Assembly: GCA_012934845.2 (NCBI GenBank)
Contig: WNNJ02000084.1
Location: forward strand, 41,339 to 105,338
DNA: 64,000 bases
DNA from: Pomphorhynchus laevis
Lineage: Eukaryota; Acanthocephala; Palaeacanthocephala; Echinorhynchida; Pomphorhynchidae
Direction: 5' to 3'
Part shown: positions 13,001-28,000 of the stretch, piece by piece
How positions within the stretch are numbered: the first letter of the stretch is position 1
Layout: each line of letters begins with the position of its first letter
The notes under the pieces: generated by a model
The model's database searches: none
Seen by the model: only the letters and a program-made list of their open reading frames with translations
Told to the model about the DNA's origin: nothing
Translations under genes and position numbers: made by a program

Positions 13001-16000
13001 AGAAATAAATTATATAGTAAAAATTAAAATTTCGTATTTATTATAAAATAATCGTGGTTTAAATAAGTAAAATTTTTATGAAATTGTTTGACATTTTAGG
13101 ATCACATATGTGTATATGTTCATAGAAATAGTATTACCTGAATTTCAAAATAAGGCATTTCGATTGGTTCCTGCACTTTTCAATGTTGGTTTTAACCAAG
13201 ACGCACTCATAGCGCCAAGGTAAGAATACCATGTTTCATCTATTAACTCTAACGTAGATATTATTAAATATTAATGACATTTCCTTCTTTTATGTAAAAT
13301 TACATTCCTTAATATTTTAATTCAAATGTTTGTATTCATTTGACCAATTTTTAATGTTGATGTAGATATAAATCATATTATAAACCGTATTGTTTTGATA
13401 TTAATATTTAACATCAAATTTATATTATAGTATAAAAATAAATGTATAAAATACATTTATAGTATAAAAATAAATGTATAATAAATATAATTTTAAACAG
13501 TTGATAATGATCCATTATTGATAAAGAATTATTGGAGCTGGATCAAAAAAGAGAGAATTTTATTTGACATTTCGCTAACCTCTGCCAACATAATTATAAA
13601 AATCAATTATTTTAATAACATTTTAATAAAACACTAATTTAATAAAAACATTTATTGAGTGTTTATTGATTGATTATTGATTTAATTGTTCATTATTTAA
13701 TTGTTCATTTATTGATTATTCATTTATTGATAGGTTGACATAATCATAAAAAATGTATAATTTGTTCATCTTGATGTTTACTTGATCTTTATCAAATCAA
13801 TCTTGGTGATTTGAGTCAAGAAGTCATTTGAGATTCGATTTGAGGACTAACAAATTATACGTTTATGTTTCTAATGATCTTATAGCAGCAGCTAATGAAA
13901 TACGCAGATAAATTAGTGTTTATGGATCAAAAACTCAAAATTTAAAAAGCCACATTAGTTATTTTGTTCAAATATTTTAGTTTAATCATTTGTTCAAACG
14001 ATTTTGGAATATTCAAACGAATATTTTGTAAAAATATAATATAATAAAATTTAAAAATTGAGATAGTTTCACATTTCATCTATTTGGCAAAAATAAAACT
14101 ATTAAAATTATATAATTTATTTTATTAATAATCAAGATTTGTTTTAGAGTGAATTTTCTTGTGGTTGACTGACATTATCGACACGAGATTTAAATCTTGT
14201 GTCTATAATGTCCGTCAAGAAAATTCAGATTTACTAAATTACAAAAATTTAGACTTGGTCCAAAGTATGATTTTGAAGGAGGACGTATGCTACTAGAAAC
14301 AATGCTAAATATAAAAGCTTTCAATGTGATGCATAACTATATGTCTAGCTGTAAAATAAATGGTAAGTTCTGACATTTCTCAAAATATTATTATTCATAT
14401 ATCATTCTTTCTAATTCATTTTTATTAGAATCGCACTTGCTCAGAATGTGTTTGATGCAATTGGATATGCTATCAAACACAATCAACCTGGTTTGAGTTA
14501 TAAAATTATTAATTTCTGTTAGTCTTTTTGTAAATTATCTCGAATTCATTTAACTGCAACTAAACCGGACAAATCTGCGAGAGTCCTACTTTAACTAATA
14601 TTATTTTAAAAATAGGTATTTTAATATCTATTATTGAACTATTATTGAACTTCTATTTTTTCTAGAAGATAAAGATTTAAAAAAAGGATTTATTTTAACG
14701 TGGCAAATGCGTGCCAGCGCACGCTTACATGACCACAAAAAAACAAGACTGTGAATCAGGTGTCGAGAAGGTGTGAACGGAGGAGGTGTTTGAATGTGAT
14801 AAAGGAGGGGGCGCGGCGGACGTCGAGAGGGAGTTGATTCCAGGCGAGTGAGGCGGCGACGAGGAAGGATCGGAGACCGTAGTTGTTGGAGTAATTAGGA
14901 ACGTGGAGTAAGAAGGTATGACAGGAACGAAGCGATAGCGAGGTGGGGCGAGTGTCGTCTAAGGAAGGAAGGTTGATGGACGATGGGGAGCCGACAGCGA
15001 TGAGACGAAAAGTAACGAGAAGGCGGAGTTTGATGTAGATGTGGATGGTGGGCCAGGAGAGTTAGGCAAAATATGTGGATGTGTGGTCGAAGCGACGGAG
15101 ACGAAAGAGCACTCGAACGGCGGTGTTGATTATTCGTTGTAGGGTAAGATGATGGATTTTGGAGAATTGGCGAAAAGGCTAAGGCAGTAATCGATTTTAG
15201 GGAAAAGAAGCGATGAAAGAAGAGACATACAAGAACGGAAGTCGATAAGGGGGCGGATACGGCGGATGTCACGGAGAAATAAGTTAGATTATGTTATTGT
15301 TACTGAAAGATTTGTTATTGTTACTTGTTATAATCAGTTTTATCTATTTAACTGAATAGATTGAACTCCGTTTATAATATGTAATGAGCAGTAATATGGC
15401 AACTTTATTATACTTTAATAATTATTTGTTTTGGGTAAGCCCTCTGAGTGATTTAAACTTATCCTTAAGATAAGTTTAATATATAAAATATTGTTATGAT
15501 TGTTAATATTTAAACACGCTTATCTTTAAGATCAATATAAAATATTAATCATAACCAAAGGAAGCATTGTTTCCGCCATTTTCGAATTAAGTTTCAAATG
15601 TTCTTTGTCTGGGCATAAACTGATAATATATAACGGCTTCAAGGTAATTGTATATCCATTAACGAATGAAAGTGAAAATTGGCAAGTGAAATATAGTAAT
15701 ATCGCAATATAGTAATATATTAGTAAAGTAATATTTAATAATATTATATATTAAATATATTTAATATTATGGGTCAGTAAATCTTAAAAATCAGGTTGGA
15801 TTCTTAAAATTATTATTATTTTTCTTTTATTATTTTAAATGTAACCATTAGTTGGTTCTTTTCCGAGAAAAATAAGAAAAATATTATTATTTTTGAATTT
15901 TTGCCAATGCGATTGGCCTCTTTAATTTTTTAAAAAGAAAACTGTTTTTCAGAAAACACTATTTTTCCTCTGAAGGGGCCAATCGCATTGACGAAAATTC

Positions 16001-19000
16001 AAAAATAATAATATTTTTCTTATTTTCCGGGAAAAACCAACTAATGATTACTTTATCTCCAAACGCAATTTTAAAAGATATAAAAATTAAAGAAGGTATA
16101 AAGATTAAAGAATGTATATATCTAGAAATAAGCATTACACTAACATCAATTAAAGCTACTATTCAGTTATATACACGAAATAAAATAGAAAATAGTTAAA
16201 ATAGATAAATAAATAAAAGAGTTTAAAGAAACGAGGTTTATTTTATTTATTTAAGCATACTACGTAATCTATTATATATTGCTTTTAATAGGATTTAATT
16301 TGTATAAAATACTTTAACTTATCACGATCATTGATAATAAGATGCCTTAGGGTCTTAAATAATGTAGATCAAAAAATTCAAAACAGAGCCATATAAAATA
16401 CACGAAAATAATTTATTTTTAAATTTATAAACTAAATTTTAACAGTAATAAATTTAATTAATATATATTTAATTTAAATATTTGAATTTAATTTAAACAT
16501 TAAATTCACATCAACTTAAACTACATTTAATTTATATCGTAATGATTGCATATTTAAATTTACAAGAAACATTTTTATGGTAATATCAATAATATAAGGC
16601 AATTGTATATTCATAAACGAATGGTAAATACGATATTATTGGCAAATGAAATATAATAATATCAAAATAATACCAGCTACCATTTCGTCAAAATAATGAC
16701 GAAACGGTACCTGATATCGTTTTGTCGATTCTTTCATGGCAGCCACATCATACAAACATCAATAATATAACAAAATTACTATAACATGACTATTTAATAA
16801 AGTATATATGTGATAATATTCATAATAAATACAAGGTAAATAAAAGTAAATAAATTAAAACTGAACAACAATATATTTGTATATTAGAACAATAATATAT
16901 TGATCTAATATATTGTTCTAATATATTGTTCTAATATATTGTTCTAATATATTTGTATATTATAACAATATATTTGTATATGTGCATTTAATTCTGATAA
17001 TTTTATTCAATAAGCGAACAAAGTTATCCTTACTTATGAAATAAAAGGTGTTCCAATGGGAAGTAATAGTAGCCCAATTATAGCTGACTTATTTATAAGC
17101 TTTATAGAATATAAATTTTAAAAAAATAAATCTAAACTATATAAATATATGAAATATATGTTTCGATACATTGATGATATATGTGTATTTAATTCTAATA
17201 ATTTTTATTCAATTAGTGAGCACATTTATCCAGAAAGCCTTATTCTTAACAAAACCAATATTAATGATAAAGAAGGTGTATATCTAGATATGAACATTAA
17301 ATTAACATTAACTAAAACTACTATTAATTTATATCGTAAAGATGACATATTTAAATTTACAAATATTTTTGCATGAGCATTCATGCATACCATATAATAT
17401 AAAATATAATACATTAAATAATGAAATTTTAAGAATTGCAACAATATGTAATGATATTGGCTTTCTTCAAAATCATTTAAATAATTTAATAGATGCATAT
17501 TTTAAACTAGGTTACTATAAAAATAACATCAAGCAGAAAATAGTAAAATATATAAATCAATACAATAAAATATAAAGAATAAATTTAAACTCTTAGGTGG
17601 CAAATTTATACCTGGATATGAACATTAAATTAACATCAATTAAAACTATTAATTTATATCGTAAATATGACAGATTTAAATTTACAAGAAGCATATTTTT
17701 GCATGAGCATGCATACCATATAATATAAAATATAATACATTAAATAATGAAATTTTAAGAATTTCAACAATTTGTAACAATATTGGATTTTATCAGAGGA
17801 AATAAGTCATTAGCATGGTTATCAAGCCAATCAATTAACTGAAACTATATAAGAATTGTCATAATAAATAATGATATCATCTTCAAAATCATTCAAAGAA
17901 TTAAATAGATGTATATGTTAAACTATAAAAATCAAACAAAAATAGTGAAATATATAAATAAACACAATAATATTAAAAATAAATTTAAACTCTTTAGTGG
18001 AAAATCTTTATTGATGGATAATAACATACTCTATGCTATAATAAGATACACTAAATAATCAAATTTCATTTGAGGAAATAAGTCATTAGTATGTATTTGG
18101 CTCTGCTGCTATGTTGGGTCTAGCAATAGATGCCGAATCCTGATAACATTGCAGTCCCTTCTGATGAACTCTTTTCTTTATTATTATTTATTAGTATAAT
18201 TATATATAATAATAGAACGTCTATTATTATAGTCAATTCATAAAAATTGATTTTTATTTAAAATATTAATTTAAAAATTTAAACTTCAAATAAATATAAA
18301 ATCTTGTATAATTATTTATTTTTTATAATTATTTATTTTAATTTTTAATCTATAAATAGTATAAAATACATAGACTTAGTTATATGAGCCGATTAGTTCT
18401 TTCTTTTTCATTATGGATTCTGACAAAAACTGCTATTGATGCTCAGATATGTGGATTTACTATTATTACTAATCAAGAATAGCGGCCGAAACCTGATAAT
18501 ATAGAATATAAAATAAAATAATATAAAATCTTATATAATTATTTATTATTTATAATTATTTATCTTTATTTTTAATTTATATATAGTATAAAATAAAATT
18601 TCAAATATGATTTCTCTTGATATGTTGGGTCTAGAAATAAGAACCGATATCTATATAATATATATACTATATTTAATCATAATAATTTATTTTTAATTTA
18701 AATTTTATAGTAATTTATTTTCAATTCGAATAAGTGCATTCAATTAAATGATCGTATTAGCTATATAATTGTTGCATCTACAAAAATATAATTATTAAAT
18801 TTATATCAAAATTATCCAGATATTCTAATATATATTCAGATATTCTATCACAAATCATAATCTCATTATTAAAAATGCTCTTGCAATGACTTGCAAGAGC
18901 TTTTGTCAATTCGTTAAGTAAACTAGTATCTTAAAAATAAAGATATTTGAATAAAAATAGAATTACAATTAGTAATTCTAATAATTTGATTGTTGATTTG

Positions 19001-22000
19001 TTTATATACAATACACAAATCAACAAAATATTATTAAAATATTAAATTTACAATAATACAAATCAACAAAATATTAATAAAATATTAAATTTACAACACA
19101 CAAATCAACAAATAAAATATTATTAAAATATTAGATTTACAATATACAAATCAACAAAATATTATAAAATATTAAATTTACAATATACAAATCAACAAAA
19201 TATTATTAAAATATTAGATTTACAATATACAAATCAATGAAATATTATAAAAATATTAAATTTACAACACACAAATCAACAAATAAAATATTATTAAAAT
19301 ATTAGATTTACAATATACAAATCAATGAAATATTATAAAAATATTAAATTTACAATATACAAATCAACAAAATATTATTAAAATATTAAATTTACAATAT
19401 ACAAATCAACAAAATATTAATAAAATATTAAATTTACAATAAACAAATCAACAAATAAAATATTATTAAAATATTAGATTTACAATATACAAATCAATGA
19501 AATATTATAAAAATATTAAATTTACAATATACAAATCAACAAAATATTATTAAAATATTAAATTTACAATATACAAATCAACAAAATATTAATAAAATAT
19601 TGAATTTACAACACACAAATCAACAAATAAAATATTATTAAAATATTAGATTTACAATATACAAATCAATGAAATATTATAAAAATATTAAATTTACAAT
19701 ATACAAATCAACAAAATATTATTAAAAATATTAAATTTACAATATACAAATCAACAAAATATTAATAAAATATTAAATTTACAACACACAAATCAACAAA
19801 TAAAATATTATTAAAATATTAGATTTACAATATACAAATCAACAAAATATTATTAAAATATTAAATTTACAATATACAAATCAACAAAATATTATTAAAA
19901 TATTAAATTTACAATAAACAAATCAACAAAATATTATTAAAATATTAAATTTACAATATACAAATCAACAAAATATTATAAAAATATTAAATTTACAATA
20001 TACAAATCAACAAAATATTATAAAAATATTAAATTTACAATATACAAATCAACAAAATATTATTAAAATATTAAATTTACAATATACAAATCAACAAAAT
20101 ATTATAAAATATTAAATTTACAATATACAAATCAATGAAATATTATAAAAATATTAAATTTACAATATACAAATCAACAAAATATTATAAAATATTAAAT
20201 TTACAATATACAAATCAACAAAATATTAATAAAATATTAAATTTACAACACACAAATCAACAAATAAAATATTATTAAAATATTAGATTTACAATATACA
20301 AATCAATGAAATATTATAAAAATATTAAATTTACAATATACAAATCAACAAAATATTATAAAATATTAAATTTACAATATACAAATCAACAAAATATTAA
20401 TAAAATATTAAATTTACAACACACAAATCAACAAATAAAATATTATTAAAATATTAGATTTACAATATACAAATCAACAAAATATTAATAAAATATTAAA
20501 TTTACAACACACAAATCAACAAATAAAATATTATTAAAATATTAAATTTACAATAAACAAATCAACAAAATATTATTGAAATATTAAATTTACAATATAC
20601 AAATCAACAAAATATTATAAAATATTAAATTTACAATATACAAATCAACAAAATATTAATAAAATATTAAATTTACAACACACAAATCAACAAATAAAAT
20701 ATTATTAAAATATTAGATTTACAATATACAAATCAATGAAATATTATAAAAATATTAAATTTACAATATACAAATCAACAAAATATTATTAAAATATTAA
20801 ATTTACAATATACAAATCAACAAAATATTATTAAAATATTAAATTTACAATATACAAATCAACAAAATATTAATAAAATATTAAATTTACAACACACAAA
20901 TCAACAAATAAAATATTATTAAAATATTAGATTTACAATATACAAATCAATGAAATATTATAAAAATATTAAATTTACAATATACAAATCAACAAAATAT
21001 TATAAAATATTAAATTTACAATATACAAATCAACAAAATATTAATAAAATATTAAATTTACAACACACAAATCAACAAATAAAATATTATTAAAATATTA
21101 GATTTACAATAAACAAACCAACAAAATATTATTAAAATATTGAATTTACAATAAACAAATTAACAAAATATTAATAAAATATTAAATTTACAATAAACAA
21201 ATCAACAAAATATTATTGAAATATTAAATTTACAATATACAAATCAACAAAATATTATAAAAATATTAAATTTACAATATACAAATCAACAAAATATTAA
21301 TAAAATATTAAATTTACAACACACAAATCAACAAATAAAATATTATTAAAATATTAGATTTACAATATACAAATCAATGAAATATTATTAAAATATTAAA
21401 TTTACAATATACAAATCAACAAAATATTAATAAAATATTAAATTTACAACACACAAATCAACAAATAAAATATTATTAAAATATTAGATTTACAATATAC
21501 AAATCAATGAAATATTATAAAAATATTAAATTTACAATATACAAATCAACAAAATATTATTGAAATATTAAATTTACAATATACAAATCAACAAAATATT
21601 ATAAAAATATTAAATTTACAATATACAAATCAACAAAATATTAATAAAATATTAAATTTACAACACACAAATCAACAAATAAAATATTATTAAAATATTA
21701 GATTTACAATATACAAATCAATGAAATATTATAAAAATATTAAATTTACAATATACAAATCAACAAAATATTATTAAAATATTAAATTTACAATATACAA
21801 ATCAACAAAATATTAATAAAATATTAAATTTACAACACACAAATCAACAAATAAAATATTATTAAAATATTAGATTTACAATATACAAATCAATGAAATA
21901 TTATAAAAATATTAAATTTACAATATACAAATCAACAAAATATTATTAAAATATTGAATTTACAATAAACAAACCAACAAAATATTATTAAAATATTGAA

Positions 22001-25000
22001 TTTACAATAAACAAATTAACAAAATATTAATAAAATATTAAATTTACAATAAACAAATCAACAAAATATTATTGAAATATTAAATTTACAATATACAAAT
22101 CAACAAAATATTATAAAAATATTAAATTTACAATATACAAATCAACAAAATATTAATAAAATATTAAATTTACAACACACAAATCAACAAATAAAATATT
22201 ATTAAAATATTAGATTTACAATATACAAATCAATGAAATATTATAAAAATATTAAATTTACAATATACAAATCAACAAAATATTATTAAAATATTAAATT
22301 TACAATATACAAATCAACAAAATATTAATAAAATATTAAATTTACAACACACAAATCAACAAATAAAATATTATTAAAATATTAGATTTACAATATACAA
22401 ATCAATGAAATATTATAAAAATATTAAATTTACAATATACAAATCAACACAATATTATTAAAATATTGAATTTACAATAAACAAACCAACAAAATATTAT
22501 TAAAATATTGAATTTACAATAAACAAATTAACAAAATATTAATAAAATATTAAATTTACAATAAACAAATCAACAGAATATTATTGAAATATTAAATTTA
22601 CAATATACAAATCAACAAAATATTATAAAAATATTAAATTTACAATATACAAATCAACAAAATATTAATAAAATATTAAATTTACAACACACAAATCAAC
22701 AAATAAAATATTATTAAAATATTAGATTTACAATATACAAATCAATGAAATATTATAAAAATATTAAATTTACAATATACAAATCAACAAAATATTATTA
22801 AAATATTAAATTTACAATATACAAATCAACAAAATATTAATAAAATATTAAATTTACAACACACAAATCAACAAATAAAATATTATTAAAATATTAGATT
22901 TACAATATACAAATCAATGAAATATTATAAAAATATTAAATTTACAATATACAAATCAACAAAATATTATTAAAATATTAAATTTACAATATACAAATCA
23001 ACAAAATATTAATAAAATATTGAATTTACAATAAACAAATTAACAAAATATTAATAAAATATTAAATTTACAATAAACAAATCAACAAAATATTATTAAA
23101 ATATTGAATTTACAATAAACAAACCAACAAAATATTATTAAAATATTGAATTTACAATAAACAAATTAACAAAATATTAATAAAATATTAAATTTACAAT
23201 ATACAAATCAACAAAATATTAATAAAATATTAAATTTACAACACACAAATCAACAAATAAAATATTATTAAAATATTAGATTTACAATATACAAATCAAT
23301 GAAATATTATAAAAATATTAAATTTACAATATACAAATCAACAAAATATTATTAAAATATTAAATTTACAATATACAAATCAACAAAATATTATAAAAAT
23401 ATTAAATTTACAATATACAAATCAACAAAATATTAATAAAATATTAAATTTACAACACACAAATCAACAAATAAAATATTATTAAAATATTAGATTTACA
23501 ATATACAAATCAATGAAATATTATAAAAATATTAAATTTACAATATACAAATCAACAAAATATTATTAAAATATTAAATTTACAATATACAAATCAACAA
23601 AATATTAATAAAATATTGAATTTACAATAAACAAATTAACAAATAAAATATTATTAAAATATTAGATTTACAATATACAAATCAATGAAATATTATAAAA
23701 ATATTAAATTTACAATATACAAATCAACAAAATATTATTAAAATATTAAATTTACAATATACAAATCAACAAAATATTAATAAAATATTGAATTTACAAC
23801 ACACAAATCAACAAATAAAATATTATTAAAATATTAGATTTACAATATACAAATCAATGAAATATTATAAAAATATTAAATTTACAATATACAAATCAAC
23901 AAAATATTATTAAAATATTAAATTTACAATATACAAATCAACAAAATATTATAAAAATATTAAATTTACAATATACAAATCAACAAAATATTAATAAAAT
24001 ATTAAATTTACAACACACAAATCAACAAATAAAATATTATTAAAATATTAGATTTACAATATACAAATCAATGAAATATTATAAAAATATTAAATTTACA
24101 ATATACAAATCAACAAAATATTATTAAAATATTAAATTTACAATATACAAATCAACAAAATATTAATAAAATATTGAATTTACAATAAACAAATTAACAA
24201 AATATTAATAAAATATTAAATTTACAATAAACAAATCAACAAAATATTATTGAAATATTAAATTTACAATATACAAATCAACAAAATATTATAAAAATAT
24301 TAAATTTACAATATACAAATCAACAAAATATTAATAAAATATTGAATTTACAATAAACAAATTAACAAAATATTAATAAAATATTAAATTTACAATAAAC
24401 AAATCAACAAAATATTATTGAAATATTAAATTTACAATATACAAATCAACAAAATATTAATAAAATATTAAATTTACAACACACAAATCAACAAATAAAA
24501 TATTATTAAAATATTAAATTTACAATATACAAATCAACAAAATATTAATAAAATATTAAATTTACAACACACAAATCAACAAATAAAATATTATTAAAAT
24601 ATTAGATTTACAATATACAAATCAATGAAATATTATAAAAATATTAAATTTACAATATACAAATCAACAAAATATTATTAAAATATTAAATTTACAATAT
24701 ACAAATCAACAAAATATTAATAAAATATTAAATTTACAACACACAAATCAACAAATAAAATATTATTAAAATATTAGATTTACAATATACAAATCAATGA
24801 AATATTATTAAAATATTAAATTTACAATATACAAATCAACAAAATATTAATAAAATATTAAATTTACAACACACAAATCAACAAATAAAATATTATTAAA
24901 ATATTAAATTTACAATATACAAATCAACAAAATATTATAAAAATATTGAATTTACAATATACAAATCAACAAAATATTAATAAAATATTAAATTTACAAC

Positions 25001-28000
25001 ACACAAATCAACAAATAAAATATTATTAAAATATTAGATTTACAATATACAAATCAATGAAATATTATAAAAATATTAAATTTACAATATACAAATCAAC
25101 AAAATATTATTAAAATATTAAATTTACAATATACAAATCAACAAAATATTAATAAAATATTGAATTTACAATAAACAAATTAACAAAATATTAATAAAAT
25201 ATTAAATTTACAATAAACAAATCAACAAAATATTATTGAAATATTAAATTTACAATATACAAATCAACAAAATATTATAAAAATATTAAATTTACAATAT
25301 ACAAATCAACAAAATATTAATAAAATATTAAATTTACAACACACAAATCAACAAATAAAATATTATTAAAATATTAGATTTACAATATACAAATCAATGA
25401 AATATTATAAAAATATTAAATTTACAATATACAAATCAACAAAATATTATTAAAATATTAAATTTACAATATACAAGTCAACAAAATATTATTAAAATAT
25501 TAAATTTACAATATACAAGTCAACAAAATATTATTAAAATATATAATTTACATTATATAAAATCTTATATGATTATTTATTATTTATAATTATTTATCTT
25601 TTTTTATTTACAATTTGTAATCACAGAAATTTTCGAATAGACGTTTTAATTATTGGGAAAGGTCAACCATTAGCATTAATAATTTTTGCTACCTTGGAAT
25701 ACTTTGTTATCAATCGTAAAAGTTATTAAAGTTGTATAATTTATAAATCATGCTTTATTCGTTATTTGTAGATCACGATTTGGAAAAACAATTTGATACA
25801 CTAGAAAATCTTGTAAGAAATTACAAATCTGCTAATCATTCAGTTACGCATTTGGCATTAGAGGTGTGATCTTTTAAATTGATTTCTTCAAAGTTTATAT
25901 TGGATTTTAAGATATGTCCTAAGCTGAATGGTTTTAATTTTATTGGTTGTAAAAGCGCAAAAGATAGGACAGCTATGGTATTGACATATCACGTAGTTAC
26001 TATTTTACAAGTTTCATACGGGCTAACAGATGAAAAGCTCAAGCAAAATCTGCTAAGTATTTTAAGAAGGTACTTCTAGTTGTTTTTTAAATCTTTCTTT
26101 AGTACAATTAAGTTCTATTTTTATAATAAGGCTAATATAATAATATTATTTAAAAATTATATTATTAGACGGACAATTGGGAGTGACGCACTGCATATTA
26201 TGTGAAGCACCTTAGTTACGGTTGAGATAAAAAATTATTAAAAGTTATTGATATTAAACATTAATATTATATATAAATATTAATATGTAATATTAATAAT
26301 ATTAAATATATTATATATTAATATATAATATTAATATTAAATATTTAACATCAGTAGTTTAAATTCTTGTTTTAATATAATCCTAATAAATGTTTGTCTG
26401 AAAAACTTCAATACTTTAGTTTGTTCCACTATCCTCCGGTTCCTGATCGCACCTAATTCCGCATCAGGTCTTAAGGTATATAGCATCTTGTTGATGGGTT
26501 ATATTATAATATTATTTAATATTAAATAGTATATTAAGTATTAATATTTAATATTAATATTTAATATAATAGTATTAATTTAATAGTACTCATTTAATAT
26601 TTAGAATCTTAAATATCATTAATATTTTAATACCAGTTATTTATATTGCATATTAATGTTTAATATTAATATTAAATATTTAACATCAGTAATTTAAATT
26701 TTTATTTTAATATAATCCTAACATATGTTTACCTAAAAAACTTAAATATTTAAGGTATATAGCCTCTACTTGATGGGGTAAAATAGGCAAAGGATATATG
26801 CGAGATAAATCAGAAACTTAGGAAATAGCATTGGTCCTTAGGACTGAGTTGATCGGGCTGTTACAAAAGGAGGGGTAACATTCGGAGACTGATCAATTGC
26901 GTTGACGCTGTAGTCTCTTAAAATGAACACGTTGTTGTCTCTTAAAATGAACACACTGTAGTCTCTTAAATTGAACACACTGTAGTCTCTTAAAATGAAC
27001 AGGAAAAAATAAAAGTTTCAAAAATATAATAGACATGTTTTATACATTTTCGTTAAACACTTACGAATTATAAATTTAAATTTTTTTAAATTAATTAAGG
27101 CATTATTCTAGCTTCTTTAAAGTTTATTAATGTAGTAGCGCTTTATATATGCATATCTACTGCAGGTTGCAGAGGAGATTTACAAATTTCAATTTAATGA
27201 GATTATTATACCATCAATGCACATGAACCGTTTTACTGCAAGTTAGGAAACTGGCATATTTTGCATACTTTACACGTTATTTGTGCGAGCCTATCTGATA
27301 ATGAAAACAATCATTTGAAACTTAAAATTTGGTACTTCGTCACCGTATATGAAATTATCTTCCAAATTTATCTAGTAATTTTGAATTTAGACACTTGTTA
27401 AATACCGTCATTATCAACAACATAATACAAACTCCACAACTTAAACTAGGCATAGGTGGTGTTTAATGATGATTACAGTTTGAAAAATAACATTTTGAAA
27501 AGGACGCTATGTGTTTTATCAGATTCTCATATATAACAACGCAAATCTATAATTACATATGGCAATATTATTTTAACAATATTTTGTAGATGTAATTTTT
27601 AAATTGTCAGATGTGAACACATAAGAGTACATACTAATATGAACACACATTTATTAGATAAAACGTTTGACTGGTTGACTATAAAATAACATATTTATCA
27701 TAATGAAGTCGTATGTACTCTAAAATTTAAGAAAATATTGTTTTTATTCTTTGTGTTATGTTCTCATCAGAAAAACTTAATAATATTTAAAATTACTCCA
27801 ATACGGTGATATTTTTAATTTCATGATTTCATCCGTATATTTTAAGAATTAAATGTCCGCTTATCTCTCAGCTTCATGTTGTTAAGATGGAAAAGTTAAT
27901 TAGATCAAAGGCTGAGTTAGTTATTATATATATTACCAAAGCTTTCGCCTCGTTACGGCTTCGTCAGTGGCTCATTGTATGATATTATCTCATAAACGTT

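Noticed and set aside
14895-15272. 125-residue Ser/Pro-rich ORF as a gene
   Set aside because: It is an out-of-frame reading of the CR1/L2-type LINE remnant; another frame on the same strand gives the recognised LINE C-terminus.
19008-25545. CRISPR-like array
   Set aside because: Repeats are contiguous with no unique spacers; it is a eukaryotic satellite in an intron.
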